Shown here: in pieces, positions 32,400 to 44,900 of the stretch | Position numbering within the stretch: position 1 is the stretch's first letter | Layout: every line of letters starts with the position of its first letter | Assembly (NCBI GenBank): GCA_018350325.1 | Contig: JAEVLN010000031.1 | Location: forward strand, 479,472-543,471 | Origin: Globodera rostochiensis | Lineage: Eukaryota > Nematoda > Chromadorea > Rhabditida > Heteroderidae | Length of the DNA stretch: 64,000 bases | Direction: 5' to 3' | Notes under the pieces: generated by a model | What the model was told of the DNA's origin: nothing | The model's input: only the letters and a program-made list of their open reading frames with translations | The model's database searches: none | Position numbers and translations under genes: made by a program

Positions 32400-33950
32400 C
32401 TTATGCTTAAAAGTCGCCCTAATTCAAAAATTTTTCTTAACAAATACTATTTTTGGGCTTCTCTCATGGTAAGGAATCCACGAAAAAAATATGTTAAAAC
32501 ATAAAAATCCGGGCCCTTCTGATCAGGCATGTTAACTATGTCGAGTCAACGATTAAAAATCATGGATTGTTTAAATAAATTTTGTCCAAAGCAAGCAACG
32601 TTAAATTCAAATTATAAAAATCATTTTTGTTTAATTCCCATTTCAATGTCCATCTTCCACCCCCTTTGTGTCAACATTTTTCTCAAAGCAAATCAAAAAT
32701 TCCAATTTAGGACGAGCAACACATACAGTCAATCAGTCCGTCGGAATTTGTTTTATTCTTAAATAGCCTGAAATATGTTATTTAATGCATTGATTACAAA
32801 TTCGTCGAATTTACACGCCATCTACGGGCTTGGCCATTGCGAACACCACATCCGATTTTTTGTGCCTATTTCGGCATTTTTAGCGACTTTTTTGAACTTT
32901 TGTGCCTATTTCAAAATTTAAAAAAAATGCTTAATAAAAATGCAATAATATTCGAATTTTTCTTGTAAATATCCTTCAAGAAACTCAAAAACCATATTTT
33001 TTGCACAAAATATACTTCTTAAAAACAAGTTTTAAGCATTTTTTGATATTTAAAAAAAACTCAGTATTTTTTTAATTTTAAGAAATGATGTGAAATACCT
33101 GATTGATAATTTTCCATGTAAACCAATAAGTTTTCAAGCCCTATTTATTTTCAGCGATAGGATTTTTAGGCTTAGCATATTTTTCTGCAGCTTTGTTTTG
33201 TAAAAAATGGTTATGAAGCAATTGAAGTTGAAGACAATTTTTTTTATTATCGATAGTACAAAAACGTAACTAAATGACATCAAATTTGTTTCCATTTATT
33301 CAAGACTAGGGATTTAGGCTCAAGAATTCGAGTTCAAAAGGGTCCGTTCGGAGACGCATTTAAGTTGTATTTGTTTTTGATTATTTTAAGACTATGAATT
33401 TGGTATTAAACCGCTTTTTTGTAGCTGCTAAATTTTCTTAAAAAATTACCAAAATCGAAATTTATAAAATGCTTAAGAAAAATGTAATAAAAACTCAAAT
33501 GCATCCTTAAGAATTAATTTTTTTGGTTTCCCCCACCCTCCGAAATTCTTTTCTGGCTACGACCCTGGCACCGCCGACCCGCCCGCCCCCGCTCATGAAG
33601 AAAAAATAATATTTACATTGGACTGATTTTGATTCTAAAATCTGATATTTTGATTCCAAGAAGGCTTCAAAATATGATTTTATTAAGTAATTCGGTTATT
33701 TATTCCCGGTTTTGATCAATTCTTCGTGTCTAGTTTAATACACAAAAAAATGGAGGAATGTCTCATTTTTACAAAGTTTAGCTAACCTTTATGCTATTTG
33801 TCAAGGTTTACAATTTTGAACATCTTCAATTGTAAAGTTATTCTATTTCATCAACAACTTCAATTTTAGCGCAACATCCAAAATGCCAACGCTTAACCAG
33901 AGCAGCTGACGCCTAAATTATAAAAGATTTAATTTTTAGGTTGTATATAT
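32400..33950. other. AT-rich region without recognised gene
   Basis: Contains simple T- and A-rich sequence and, at about 33480-33595, a dispersed poly-C repeat fragment ending 'ctggctacgaccctggc'. No exon chain found on either strand. Confidence 0.5.
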
Positions 33951-35784
33951 TTAAATCGTTGTTAATATTTTTCTAATTTTGGCAAACTTGCCGTTGCTTT
34001 GCTGCTTGTAGAAAGCTTGAATCAGTTTGCCGGACGTTGTCCAATACGATGAGCTTGCGACCTTGACAAAAACATGTTCATGAAAGCCGTAGTTTTTTTA
34101 TGTTTAACGGAGTAAGAAATTTTAACTTATTTTTTTAAGAAAATTGTTTGGAAATTTCACAAAAATTTATATTTTTTGAATTTTAATTGCTTAGAAATTT
34201 AATAAAAAGCTTCAAAAGATATTTTGGTTAATCTCTTAACAAATTGAGTCAAAAAATTCAAAAAATTTCACAGCGGTGCCTATCGGCACCGCCGACCCCC
34301 CCCCCCCCGCCCCTAATCGAAAAATCATCTAAAATTTCTAACAATGATTTGAATTAATTAACGTTCGATTTCGATAATTTAAATCGAAATAAAAAATTTC
34401 TCTTTCGACGCAACCCTGATGCTGCCTTAAAGAAATTTTTGATTTGAATTTAACTTACATTGGCGGCACCGGCACTGGTGATCAGCGCTGAACATGACTC
34501 GCCTTTGTTGCAGATGGACCAATTGACGTAAGAAATTTTGTTCCCATCCAAAAAGGTCCACCAGGCGTTCATTGAGCTGGTGGCAATTGTGCCATCGCCG
34601 GACGCCTCGCAAGCGCCGTATTCAGTCACAAAAATGGGCAGATCTGAACGAAATGATCGATCAGAATGTTTTCAATCAGTTCAATAAATTAAGATTTCTA
34701 TGTTCTTGAGTTTGGCACCGATTCCATACAATATTAAAGGAAAGTTTTGGGAAGATTTAAAATTGATAAAAATTGCAAATAAATATTTTTTTTAATTACT
34801 TTTTTGGAGAGCCGCCGTAACCTTTGCTCCAAGTCCGGAAACGGTGTGAGTGCCCGCATAAAAGTGGAAAGTGTACCTTAAAATGTTTTTTTTAAATTAA
34901 TAAATAAAATTAAACAAAATATGCAGACATTAAATTAGAATATCCAGTGATCGGATTTGCAGCGGCAGTGTCCACTTCCTAGCATTAGATTTAAACATTA
35001 AAATTTTCTTTAAAAACAATTTTTACTTGTGACCAGCTGGGCGTGCCCAGAATGATCACATTCGTTTTGTCATTGGCACGAATTGCGGCAATTACCTGAA
35101 AATATATACAAAAAAACAAATGAAGTACCTAAATTTGAGTTATTTTACTTTTTTGTGGTACGGGACGAGTTCACCGGTCCATGAAACACCCAATGGCTCG
35201 TTGTACGTCTCGTAGATGATGTGCGGATAGGAACCGTATGCCTTGGAGATTTTTGTAAAAAAGGCGACCTTAAATTTGTAAAATAAAATTTTTTTTAAAA
35301 TTATTTAAAAATATTTTTACCGCCTGATCCGTGTAAGTGGCGCTGACGTGCCAGTCAACAATCACGTACAAGCCCAGATTAATTGCAGCCTCAATCACCG
35401 TTGTGACCAGCTTGTATTGACCATTAGGGTCACTTAGGTAACCGCCTTGGTCAACGCCCATCGGCGCTCGAACAACATTTGCATTCCATGTGCATTTGAG
35501 TGCCTATGTATTTGATTTGAAAAATTACAAATCCAAAATTATTTTAATTCTTCATCCACACACACACACACCTTCAGTGTGGTTGTGTTCCAAAACTGCG
35601 GGTACCACTGACTCCAGAACAGCGAATTGCCATGAAGTGCCACTTGCTTGTTGTTGCCCATCAGCTTTGTGCCCGACACGGACAGTTGGCCATAGGCCGG
35701 CGCAGTGGCAGACAGAGCAGCAACACTATTGTAGATGAACAGCAGCGGAGAGCAGAGGAGGACGGCAAGCAGTATAATGGACAT
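33951..35784 (-). CDS. eng: GH5 beta-1,4-endoglucanase, catalytic domain only, 335 residues
   Basis: Eight exons, all phases consistent: 35572-35784, 35321-35503, 35149-35268, 35027-35095, 34929-34978, 34800-34876, 34459-34643, 33951-34061. It hydrolyses internal beta-1,4 bonds of cellulose and is secreted from oesophageal glands in cyst nematodes (family knowledge). The signal peptide is residues 1 to about 23 (LLAVLLCSPLLFIYNSVAAL). Family 5 features: YVIVDWH (D121-H123), IIYETYNEPL with acid/base Glu156, YTFHFYAGTH, FVTEYG with nucleophile Glu245, and ISYVNWSICNKGESC. No carbohydrate-binding domain follows; the tail is short and basic (GKFAKIRKILTTI). Odd points: after DWH comes VSATYTDQA where relatives usually have an Asp- and His-containing loop, and the donor at 34929 (AT|GTCTGC) is weak. 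A TATA box lies 64 bases upstream. Introns show a eukaryotic setting despite the bacterial ancestry of the family. Confidence 0.93.
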
Positions 35785-35847
35785 TGGATTGGCTTTTCGA
35801 CGGAAATTGTGGGGAATGAATATACTTTTTGTTCGATTGGGACTGTG

Positions 35848-35855
35848 TATTTATA
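35848..35855 (-). promoter_or_regulatory. TATA box of the endoglucanase gene
   Basis: TATAAATA on the minus strand, 64 bases before the ATG, in 'ggtataaatacacagtc'. The spacing allows a 5' UTR of about 30-40 bases. Confidence 0.55.
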
Positions 35856-36248
35856 CCTAATTGGTTTGGAACTTTCATGATGCCATGTTGGCAAATGCGT
35901 GTGTCCAAAAATCTTCAAAAAAAAATTTAGGCTGAAAACCCCAATTTTTGTTTGTTCAGCTACCATTTGGTAGGCCACTTTTATTTTACCCTTTTAACCT
36001 TTAGCCACCATATCAGAGGATGATGAGTACATTAAATTGGAAAATTTTGCTGTGTGACAGTTTTTTTAATGAAATCAGACGGAAATGCACTTTTTTAAAA
36101 ATTTACTTAGATTTTTTTAATTAGATTATTTGTGAATTCAATAATTAATTCTGTAAGGATGAGAGAGAATTCCGCTGGTTGGACGAGACGGTTAAAACGC
36201 CTATGGCGGGGGCAAAAGATCATCCATAAAGAAGCAGGCTAATGGGAT

Positions 36249-36320
36249 GCCCCGGTAGCTCAGTTGGAAGAGCTGCCCACGGATTGGGTGGAGGACGTGG
36301 GTTCGAGTCCCACCCGGGAG
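36249..36320 (+). tRNA. tRNA-like sequence, copy 2, 3' end cut
   Basis: Same body as the 28582 copy. It opens with GCCCCGG, but the 3' acceptor strand is replaced after CCGGG by 'agacggttaaaacgg', the junction with the adjacent foldback element. Preceded by 'aacgcctatggcgggggc', as in the other copies. Confidence 0.4.
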
Positions 36321-36336
36321 ACGGTTAAAACGGTGA

Positions 36337-36956
36337 CCGGAAAATGCGTCAGTAGAAAATGCGTCAGTGGAAAATGCGTCAGTGATTATCAAAAGTCGAG
36401 AAAAAAGTCTTTTTATCGGATTTAGGTGCTTAGACTATAATTCTAACATCCATTTCTGCCGATTTCGAACCTCGAACCAAAATCGAACAATTTTACAAAA
36501 ATCCATTTTGGTCTCCAAATCATTCAAAAGTATAAATTCGATTATTACTTTCGTTGCAAAGTGTCTTGAATCTCACCCAAGCCAAAACTTAACGTCTTAG
36601 GCTAAGCCTAAGCATAGGCTTAAGCTATGCTTAGAGGCCTCAGCCTAACAAATCCTAAGCGAGGTTGGCTTAGGCTTAGCTTCAGTACTAGACAGAATTG
36701 GCAATCGTGGTTGGCTTCGGACGGGTTAGCCGCCAAACTTGATTTTTGGAAAATTTGAATTTTCGACTAAATGTTTGAATTCTGGTCCGGGGTTCGGAAT
36801 TGGCTGTAACAGAGTTCAGAATTGGATTCTTAGACCCCAATAACCTCCAGAAAAATGTTTTGCATGACTTTTAATAATCACTGACGCATTTTCCACTGAC
36901 GCATTTTCTACTGACGCATTTTCCACTGACGCATTTTCCACTGACGCATTTTCCGG
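36337..36956. mobile_element. Foldback element with tandem GAAAATGCGTCAGT ends
   Basis: The left end has three and the right end five copies of the unit GAAAATGCGTCAGT, inverted; the outer limits are CCGG on both sides. The interior contains 'taggcttaagctatgctta' palindromes and a 170-bp stretch also found at 37452-37625. It separates two partial copies of the tRNA-bearing repeat ('ggttaaaacgg' left, 'ccgttaaaacgcctatggcg' right). Confidence 0.7.
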
Positions 36957-37625
36957 GAGCCGTTAAAACGCCTATGGCGGGGGCAAAAGATCACCCATAA
37001 AGAAGCAGGCTTATGGGATGCCCCGGTAGCTCAGTTGGAAGAGCTGCCCACGGATTGGGTGGAGGACGTGGGTTCGAGTCCCACCCGGGCTAACATTTTG
37101 CCTATTCTTTACTATTCATTCAAACCAGGCATGTAATTGGATGGCCAAAAAATATCATGAACCCGGAACTAAAAAGTCCGGAATTTTTAAATCTTTTTAA
37201 ACTTGCAAATTTTCTTTACTTTCACTTTGCAATAGGTATTAGTAGAGCCCGGAATTTTTCTGTATTTTCGGAATTCGGGGACGAAATGCCCGACTAAATC
37301 AGCCGATGGGCTCCAGAATTTCCGGACAAAGAACAGCGCATTCTCTACGGCAAATTCCGTCGAGCAAGGGGCCGCAAGTCGGACGTGGAGCTGTTGCCTT
37401 AGGGAGAAACCGCCTAAGCTAGGCTTAATCTTAGCTTCAGTACGGGACTGAATCGGCAATCGTGGTGGGCTTCGAACCTGTAGCCGCCAAATTTGATTTT
37501 TGCTAAAATTTGAATTTTCGACCAAATGTTCGAATTCTGGTCCCGGGATTCGGAATTGTTTGTAAAAGAGGTCAAAATCGGATTCTTCGACCCCAAAAAC
37601 CTCTAGAAACATGTTTTACATTACA
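36700..37625. repeat. Direct repeat of about 170 bp
   Basis: 'ggcaatcgtgg' to 'aaacatgttttaca'-like text is at about 36698-36868 and 37450-37622, about 80-85 percent alike by eye. One copy is inside the foldback element, the other outside. Confidence 0.6.
37020..37090 (+). tRNA. tRNA-like sequence, copy 3
   Basis: Acceptor GCCCCGG, with the 3' strand one base short (CCGGGC). The D, T and faulty anticodon arms are the same as at 28582. Followed by 'taacattttgcctattcttt', matching the right flank of the 28-kb copy. Confidence 0.4.
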
Positions 37626-37628
37626 ATA

Positions 37629-38089
37629 GTGCCAAATTCAAAAATACCTAGTTATAATTAAATAAAGGCTTATTAATTAATCAGTCTTGCTGAGCTAAAT
37701 GATATGTGATAAGAAATTTGAGAAATTCGAAAATATTTAAATGGTCCTTGTTATTGTTGACATTGAAATGGTGAAATAAAAATAAGTGCACAAACTACAT
37801 TTGCTTACTGAACCAATGTTTGAGTAGCATGATGGGTCAGGGGTCAATTTGGTTCTGCTAATCGAAATGCACCAGCGCATGGCGTGAGAGGGAGAGGACT
37901 AAAAAGGAAGAGCGTTTATGTGGCGCTGGACCATAATCTTCAGCAGATTTTTGCAGAATTTGCCCAGAGGGCTGGCGAAGACGCACTTCGTTATCTTAGA
38001 ACGATTTCGTATCATTTAGCTCAGCAAGACTGACTAATTAATAAGCCTTTATTTAATTATAACTAGGTAGGTATTTTTGAATTTGGCAC
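37629..38089. mobile_element. TA-flanked MITE with TIRs of about 80 bp
   Basis: Ends begin GTGCCAAATTCAAAAATACC on each strand and stay inverted through 'cagtcttgctgagctaaatg'. TA borders both sides (37627-37628, 38090-38091). The interior is unique. Mariner-type by target site. Confidence 0.85.
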
Positions 38090-38099
38090 TATCAATTTA

Positions 38100-39870
38100 T
38101 TTTTAAAATTTAAAATCAGTGTTGAAATGTCCAGTGTTGAAATGTCCTGTATTGAAATGTCGGGTCACCTTTTCCGGGAGCCTTTTAGCACATTTTTTAC
38201 CCCATATTTTGACACTTTTTTGGGTTTTTGGTCCTATTTTAGGGGTTTTTAGTCCATATTCCGCACATAGTAAAGGCTCAAGTTATTCCTTTTTTTAGGC
38301 TGAAAAACACACAAGCGATTTAAGACGATTTTGTCATCTTTGCATATTTTCAAAGCTGGTTTAAACCGCTCAAAACCCGCTTTAAAGCTTTTCCGCACAA
38401 ATTCTTGATCGAAAATTCGGTTAAGGAACAAAACAAACCAAGAGAAGTGCTTTGGAAGGTTTATGAAATTTTATATGAATTCAGCTCTTTGGACCAGTTA
38501 GAGGAGTTCGTTAGGCTTAGGCTGAAGCCATCTTGGCTTGATTCTAACGTCGTTTTTTCCTTAATTTTCAAAAATTTCAGCCGATTTAAAAACTGAGAGG
38601 GGTATCGTGTGTTTATGCACACATCGCTCACAACTGGGACTCAACCCAAATTAAAAACAGAATTTTCAGGGATAAACGAATGAGTCACCAGCGAGCAAGC
38701 ATCCACCAATAAGTCCCGCATAAATTCTCTACGGAATTTATTTTTCCAAACCAAAAAAATGGGTCCAATCTACCCTTCCAACTAAAAGTGATGATTGCAC
38801 ATTTGGCCTATTTTTAAACGTTTTCACATAAATAAAAGTTAATGTAAAAAATGGTGAATTAATTACTACAATAGGTCGCTTCATAAAAAGTGATCGTTTT
38901 TTGATTTGGCTATGTACAAGTTTCATTAAAGCGGTTGACAAAAATTAAATCGAATACAAAAGACCCCGCTCCCCCAGCTGATCAATCACACTTATTATTC
39001 CCAATGACTATATGGAGCATGTGTGATAGGTCATAGCTTAAATGAAAACGCTCGCTCAATTGCTTAAAAATATTAGCATAAATCTAATTTTAACAATATT
39101 ATATAATTAAAAATATATAAAAATTGCTTTCAATTCCACCAAAAATATATCACTTTTTGTTACCAATAGAAAGGAGTTTTTCGGGTCAATCCGCCGCTGC
39201 TTCTGCCAATATTTATGCACATCCGCTTCTTGGACACATAAAAATAGCTTCCACTTTCAAGCTTTGCCCCCACACATTCCCCACCCGAATTAAATTGCAT
39301 CTGATTTGTGTCGTCACTGTTGCTTCAATAAGTGCACTTTCGGTTACATGATTTGATTTGGGCGGCATATCGTCGACAGGATTTTTTGAGTATTTACTAA
39401 AAAAACAGTCAAAAAAATGACCGTAAGCTGAAGCAAAAAATGCCAAGCTTCATAAAGTGAAGGTCCGCCAGCCGCCTCTCCCCTCCAGCGAAATGGCTAG
39501 CCATTCTGCTGGGGGCAGGGGTCCGCCAGCCGCCCCCTCCCCTCTCCAATGTACTCAAGTCCGAAGTTCTTGGATGAATCTCGGAAACAGAAATTTGCTT
39601 CACCTAAAAAAACACACAAAACTAAAGGAAATTTTGGACAAAAATTCACAAAATGTAAAACAATAAAATTGGTTTCTAAATTTTGATCAATTTGGGCAAA
39701 CGAATTTAAATCAAATTTGAACTAGAGCTAGTCTATTTAAATTAGGGTTAAGCCCCGACCCCGAGATTCTGAGTTCTCGGTGAAAATTACCATTAAAAAT
39801 GTGTCATTAAATTCGTATATTTACACGCCCAAAACTCTCTCAAGAGTTTACTCACAAAAAAGAAATATTA
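38100..39870. other. No gene recognised; repeats
   Basis: Holds the second copy of the dispersed repeat shared with 30505-30890 (at 38690-38910) and, at 39455-39560, an inverted pair 'ggtccgccagccgcc' around 'gctagccattctgctggg'. Short frames have no exon context. Confidence 0.45.
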
Positions 39871-40720
39871 ATTTTTCTAAAAATATTGTCGATATCCAAA
39901 AAAGCGCAGAAAGAAATTCTATTGTGTGCGCTCCAGGGCTGCACGTGATCGAAAAATAAAAATCCGTGACCGCGATCCGTGATCACGTGCAGCCCTGGTG
40001 CGCTCTCTTGCACCCAGGGCTACGATATCTGCGGATCTTTCCTCATTCTGTGGTTTTTGGAAAGGAGGATTTTTTTTTTGAAATGCTTTTTTTTTGATCT
40101 TTCGACTTTTTTGTGATTTTTTGGGAAAAATGATGATAAAAAAGCATTTTCAACAAAAAAAAATGATCGAATTGGTTAAAAATCTCTAAGCAAATTGAGA
40201 CAAAAAATTAAAATTTTCCCTTGCGGCGCTATGGGCACCGCCGACTCACCATCAAAAAATGTATTTATTTGAAAATTCCTGAAGAAAAATTGCCATAAAA
40301 ATGTCATATTTTTCACCAAGGTGATCTGCTGGCCTCCCTAATCGACGAACGAAAACATTTTTGGCCCCAGTAAACGCCAATTTAGGCCACAAATCTCTTA
40401 CGGTTTTTGTACCGGTTAAAAACCGGTACCCCCGGTTTTGGTTAATCAAATTAATAGTTTGTACCCATGAATATAACATTTTGATTTTAAAGAAGGAAAT
40501 GCCGATTTTGCATTTTTTAAGTTAATAAATGAGTTTTTTTAATGTTCCGATTCGGATTTTAAAATTTTGAGATCGCAGCCCTGCTATCACCGCCTATTTT
40601 TTACCGCATAAATAGCAAAAGCATTAGCAGTCTTCACTTTGCAACAATTACCTCCTCATGACTTGAATTTACCGAGCTTCAAGAGTCGAGACCGAAACTC
40701 TCGAACAGCCGTAATAGCCA
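39870..40720. repeat. Segment inverted relative to 49085-49660
   Basis: 39870-40300 matches the reverse complement of 49330-49660 (including a GC hairpin, 'gcggatcttt' and 'gatatcgacaatattt'), and 40600-40720 matches the reverse complement of about 49085-49215. The present copy carries the 64-bp MITE; the other does not. A poly-C run at about 40768-40793 adjoins it. Confidence 0.75.
39934..39997. mobile_element. 64-bp hAT-like micro-MITE
   Basis: Ends CAGGGCTGCACGTGATC and GATCACGTGCAGCCCTG are perfect 17-bp inverted repeats. The duplication GTGCGCTC lies at 39926-39933 and 39998-40005. The inverted copy near 49600 retains a single GAGCGCAC, the empty site. Confidence 0.93.
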
Positions 40721-40767
40721 GTTCAATTTCATTTTCTCTTCGCTTTTGAGTGCTTCCTCTTTGCCCT

Positions 40768-40800
<33 letters not shown>

Positions 40801-41987
40801 TCCGTCTCTTTTCCGCTCTGGCAATATTTACCGCTGCTGATCGCTTTTCTATTTTGCCCAATGAACGAACGAACACCCAATCAATTTTGCCTTCCCACGC
40901 ATTCTTTCAATAGTTGACACACGTTCTCTACGTTCTTCGCCAAATAGAAAACAGTTGTCTTTTCGTCTTTCGGTTCTTGCACAAGAAAAAGCCTTTTTAT
41001 AGGGGTCCATTTTAGTTTGAAAAACATTTTGATTTATAGAAAAAGGTACTCAATAAAAATTGTTATCGTTTTCAAAAAATGCACCCTTAAATGGTTTTTG
41101 CCAATCCCCGGCCGGGGGTCACCGTTCTCCGGTTTGCACATCCCCGGAAACGGGGGTCCCCGGTTTTTCATCTCCGTTCCCCGTTTGGCCGGTGATCACC
41201 CCCCCCCCCCCACCCGGACCAACTCTACTTAAAAATGAAGTCAAAGAGAACACCGCAATTTGTGCTTTTTGAAGATTTTGAGGCCGAGCTTTGAGTTCGT
41301 GAGGCCTAGGCCTAAACCAACCTGAGCTTATGGGTTTATTAGGCCTAAGCCTAACGACCCCAAGCCAGGGTAGCTAGGCCTAACTAATCACGCGTCAAAT
41401 AACATTTAGAATAAAAAATTTCCAACAAATTTTGATCAAAAAGATCCCCCCCCCCCCTATGGTTTTTGGCCAACTTTAAGGGACTTATTTGTATGAAATG
41501 TTCTGATTTTGGCTCAAATTCTTATTTTATTCTGTTCGGGCAATATGCATTATAATTTGATCTAATATTAAAATGAGATGAGACTTCTTTAGTTGATATT
41601 TAAATTAAGTCTCCTCATAAACGAAAATTGCGCTAAATTTTGCAGTTTTTTGACCAATTTTCTTAACAAATATTTTTTAAAAAATGTAACGGCGGCGCCT
41701 ATTGGCGCCACCGGACGTCTTCATTCCTAAAAGCTTCAAAAAAAAATGATGATCTTATTTTAAAATTTTGATTGCAAATCCTTAACATGAGCCAACAATT
41801 TCTCCCGCCGCCTCTCAAAATTTTCAACCCGAAGACCCGAAACCTGAGATCCCGAAACCCGGGTTTTTTTTCTCGACCCGGAACAACTCTGGTTTGTATA
41901 CTTTGTGTTGTGCTTTTAAATCATTTTAAATTTAAATTTTCCTCTTAAACAGGCAAAAACATTCTTGTGACTTTTTAATTGTGCAAA

Positions 41988-44900
41988 ATGAGCGGCAGCA
42001 AATGCAAGCATTGCAACCTGTTTATTGCCGGCAAAAAGGTGGGTGCGCGGCTAACAAAACAATTTAACCAAAATGTTGCTATGTAAATTAATTGTTGTTG
42101 TTGAAAAGGCACAAAAAAACGCTGGCTTACGGTGGTACCCCCTTTTTCTTGCAACATACCGTATATGCTCTTTTAATTCCACCGGCGACATTATTTTTCA
42201 ACCTCCTCAGAAAGGGCGACATTATTAGAGATAGCGACATTATTTTTCAATGTATTTGGCGATATGTTCATCTATCACGAAAATTGTTCACTTTTTCCTC
42301 ACAATTTCCATATTTCAGCAGGCGAAAATTTTTTTGAGAAAAACCCCAAAAGGGGTCCTTTTATTTTGCAAAATTTGTAGTTTTTCAACCAATTTTCTTT
42401 GCAATTTCATCAAAAAAACCCAAAAATTTGACCCCCAAATTGATTTTGGAGAAAATTTTCTTAGGAAAAATTCTTTAAGGAAAATGTAATAAAACCCAAA
42501 AATACACCCCTAAAATCCAACATTTTCGAAAAAATTCCTTAAGAAAAATGTAATAAACTCCAGGCGTGGGCACGGATATCCGGATATCCGCGGATATATC
42601 CGGATACGGACGGATAACGGATATGATTTTTCGGAACGTCACGGATACGGACGGATGACGGATATGGCCCTAATATCCGCGGATATCCGCGTATAGGGTG
42701 ATGATACTTTGGGTCGAATGTTCTATACCCTCTCGCGATATCTCTTTAATTTTTGGTCTCCCTTTAAATTTCTTGTTAAGCTCAATACATATCAATTTCG
42801 ATTTATTTTAATCAGACAATAATGCGATCGGAATCGCTTTAGAAAATCATTTTTTTGAACGTTGGAGAAAACTATTGATTTTTAAATAATGCGGATATCC
42901 GCGGACGGATATCCGGATATGGGATTTTGGAAGGTCACGGATACGGACGGATAACGGATACTATGAGATTTTGAGGACGGACGAATACGGATACAAAAAT
43001 TCGTATCCGTGCCCACCCCTGATAAACTCCAAAAATGCACCCTAAAGATTGAATTTTTTCAAATTTCAAAAAATGCGCCACTAAAATCCAACTTTTTTCC
43101 GAAAAAATTCCTTAAGAAAAATGCAATAAACTCCAAAAATGCATCCCTAAATCGATTTTTAGCTCCTCCCCAAAAAAAATGCCTGGGTACACCCTTGAAA
43201 CACACTCATAGTTTTCCCCGTTACATCTCATCAAATTTTACCCAGTGGAAGAGAAATGATAAATTTGGATTTGTGATGTGAAATGGGGCGACATTATTAG
43301 AGGGGGTGACCGGCGACATTATTAGAGAGGGCGACATTATTTTCCATCCTTCTCAGAAAGGGCGACATTATTAGAGAGGGTGGAATTAAAAGAGCATATA
43401 CGGGTAAAGCTAAAAAATTGGTGTTCAATATTTTTGCCCGGTTGGCCTGAACGGTGGTCACAAGTTGTGATTATTGTACGACCCGGAAACCCAATGTCTA
43501 AATGGAATTTTCTTTAGATAAATTTTTATGTTTTTTTATTCATTGACAATTGTGGCCTTGTTAAAGCACCTTTCTTTCTTTTTACAGATGCACGTGCATT
43601 TGGAAACATGTGAGCGGGAACGGCAGTTCATTTGTGAATTAAAGTTAGGGAATGGGACCATTTGTGGGCGCCGTTTTCCGACTGTCAGAGGACTCGGCAC
43701 ACACCGCGGCAAATTCCACACTGGAGAGGAAAAGGGTGCCAAATTCCTCTGCGAGTGAGTTTGATGAATTGGGGGGAAAGGCTGAAAGCCTGATCATTTT
43801 TGGAATTCTTATAGGGATTGGAGTCCGGCTGGATTTTTCCGGGTCCGGAATATGGGTTTTTTGACCCTTCCGGTTTTTTCCGGACTCATTTTTCCGGCAA
43901 ATTTCAAAATTCCGGATTTTCCACATTATTGAAATTCGACATTATGCTTGGCATTTTTACATATTTTGATCTAATAAACAAAATGAGAAAATTTCAGAAG
44001 CAATTTTTAATTATATAAAATCCAGTCCCCTCCCAATTGAAAATCTCATAAAAAATTGACTAAAAAATTAATTTTTCGCGGCGAGGCACCGCCGAGCCCC
44101 CAACCCTAAAAACAGTATTTTTTTAAAAAAATTTGCATTTTTTGGTAATTTCTTAACAAAAAAGTCATAAAAACGGGAAATTTGGTTCATTCATGCCCGA
44201 CTTACCAAAAATTTTGAACATTTGTAAATTGTCCTTATGCCAGAAAATCATATTTTTGATCTTCACTGTCCTTATTTCGCAAAATTTTTGTTCGAACCCC
44301 TGATTTAAATCTCTTTAAATTAAATTATAAAGGAACGAGTCTAAGTCGTCCGGACCACCCAGTATCGAGCATCTGGGTGGCTTGGACCGCAAAAGTTGCA
44401 ATTTGATCAATAACAGCATCAACGGCTGCGGTTTTGGCACCGACAAGCTCCGATTGCTAGACGCTCATCAGGAGAAATGCAGGACGGGATTTCTCCGGCG
44501 TTCGCGCGCGCGCTCGTCGAGCATTCCGCGCATGTCGAGTATTACGCGTACGTCGAGCATTCCGCGCACTGTGCCGACAGAGGAGGGTTGGCCTCCGATT
44601 TCACCAATGTGGCACCAAATTTGTTTTTGGTGCCAAATTAGCACGAACAATTTTCCTCTATCAGGTGTTGCCACGCTTACTGCTGCTGCTATCGCCGACC
44701 GTCGTCGCAGTGCAGTTGCCGTTTTCCGGAGCAGTGTCGTCTGCAGAAGCGGGAGTCGTCAGAGTGTTACCGGCGCTACAGCGCCGTCACGTCCCGCTAG
44801 CAGTGCTAATGTGCAAGATAATAACGATGTTGGATGGTTAATGATACACTGAAGGCGGGGGCGGAGGATTTACCCAAAAATACATGTTTAACCAAAATTT

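Noticed and set aside
40656..40880. Glycine-rich minus-strand frames
   Set aside because: The glycine tract is a translated poly-C run beside a repeat fragment.
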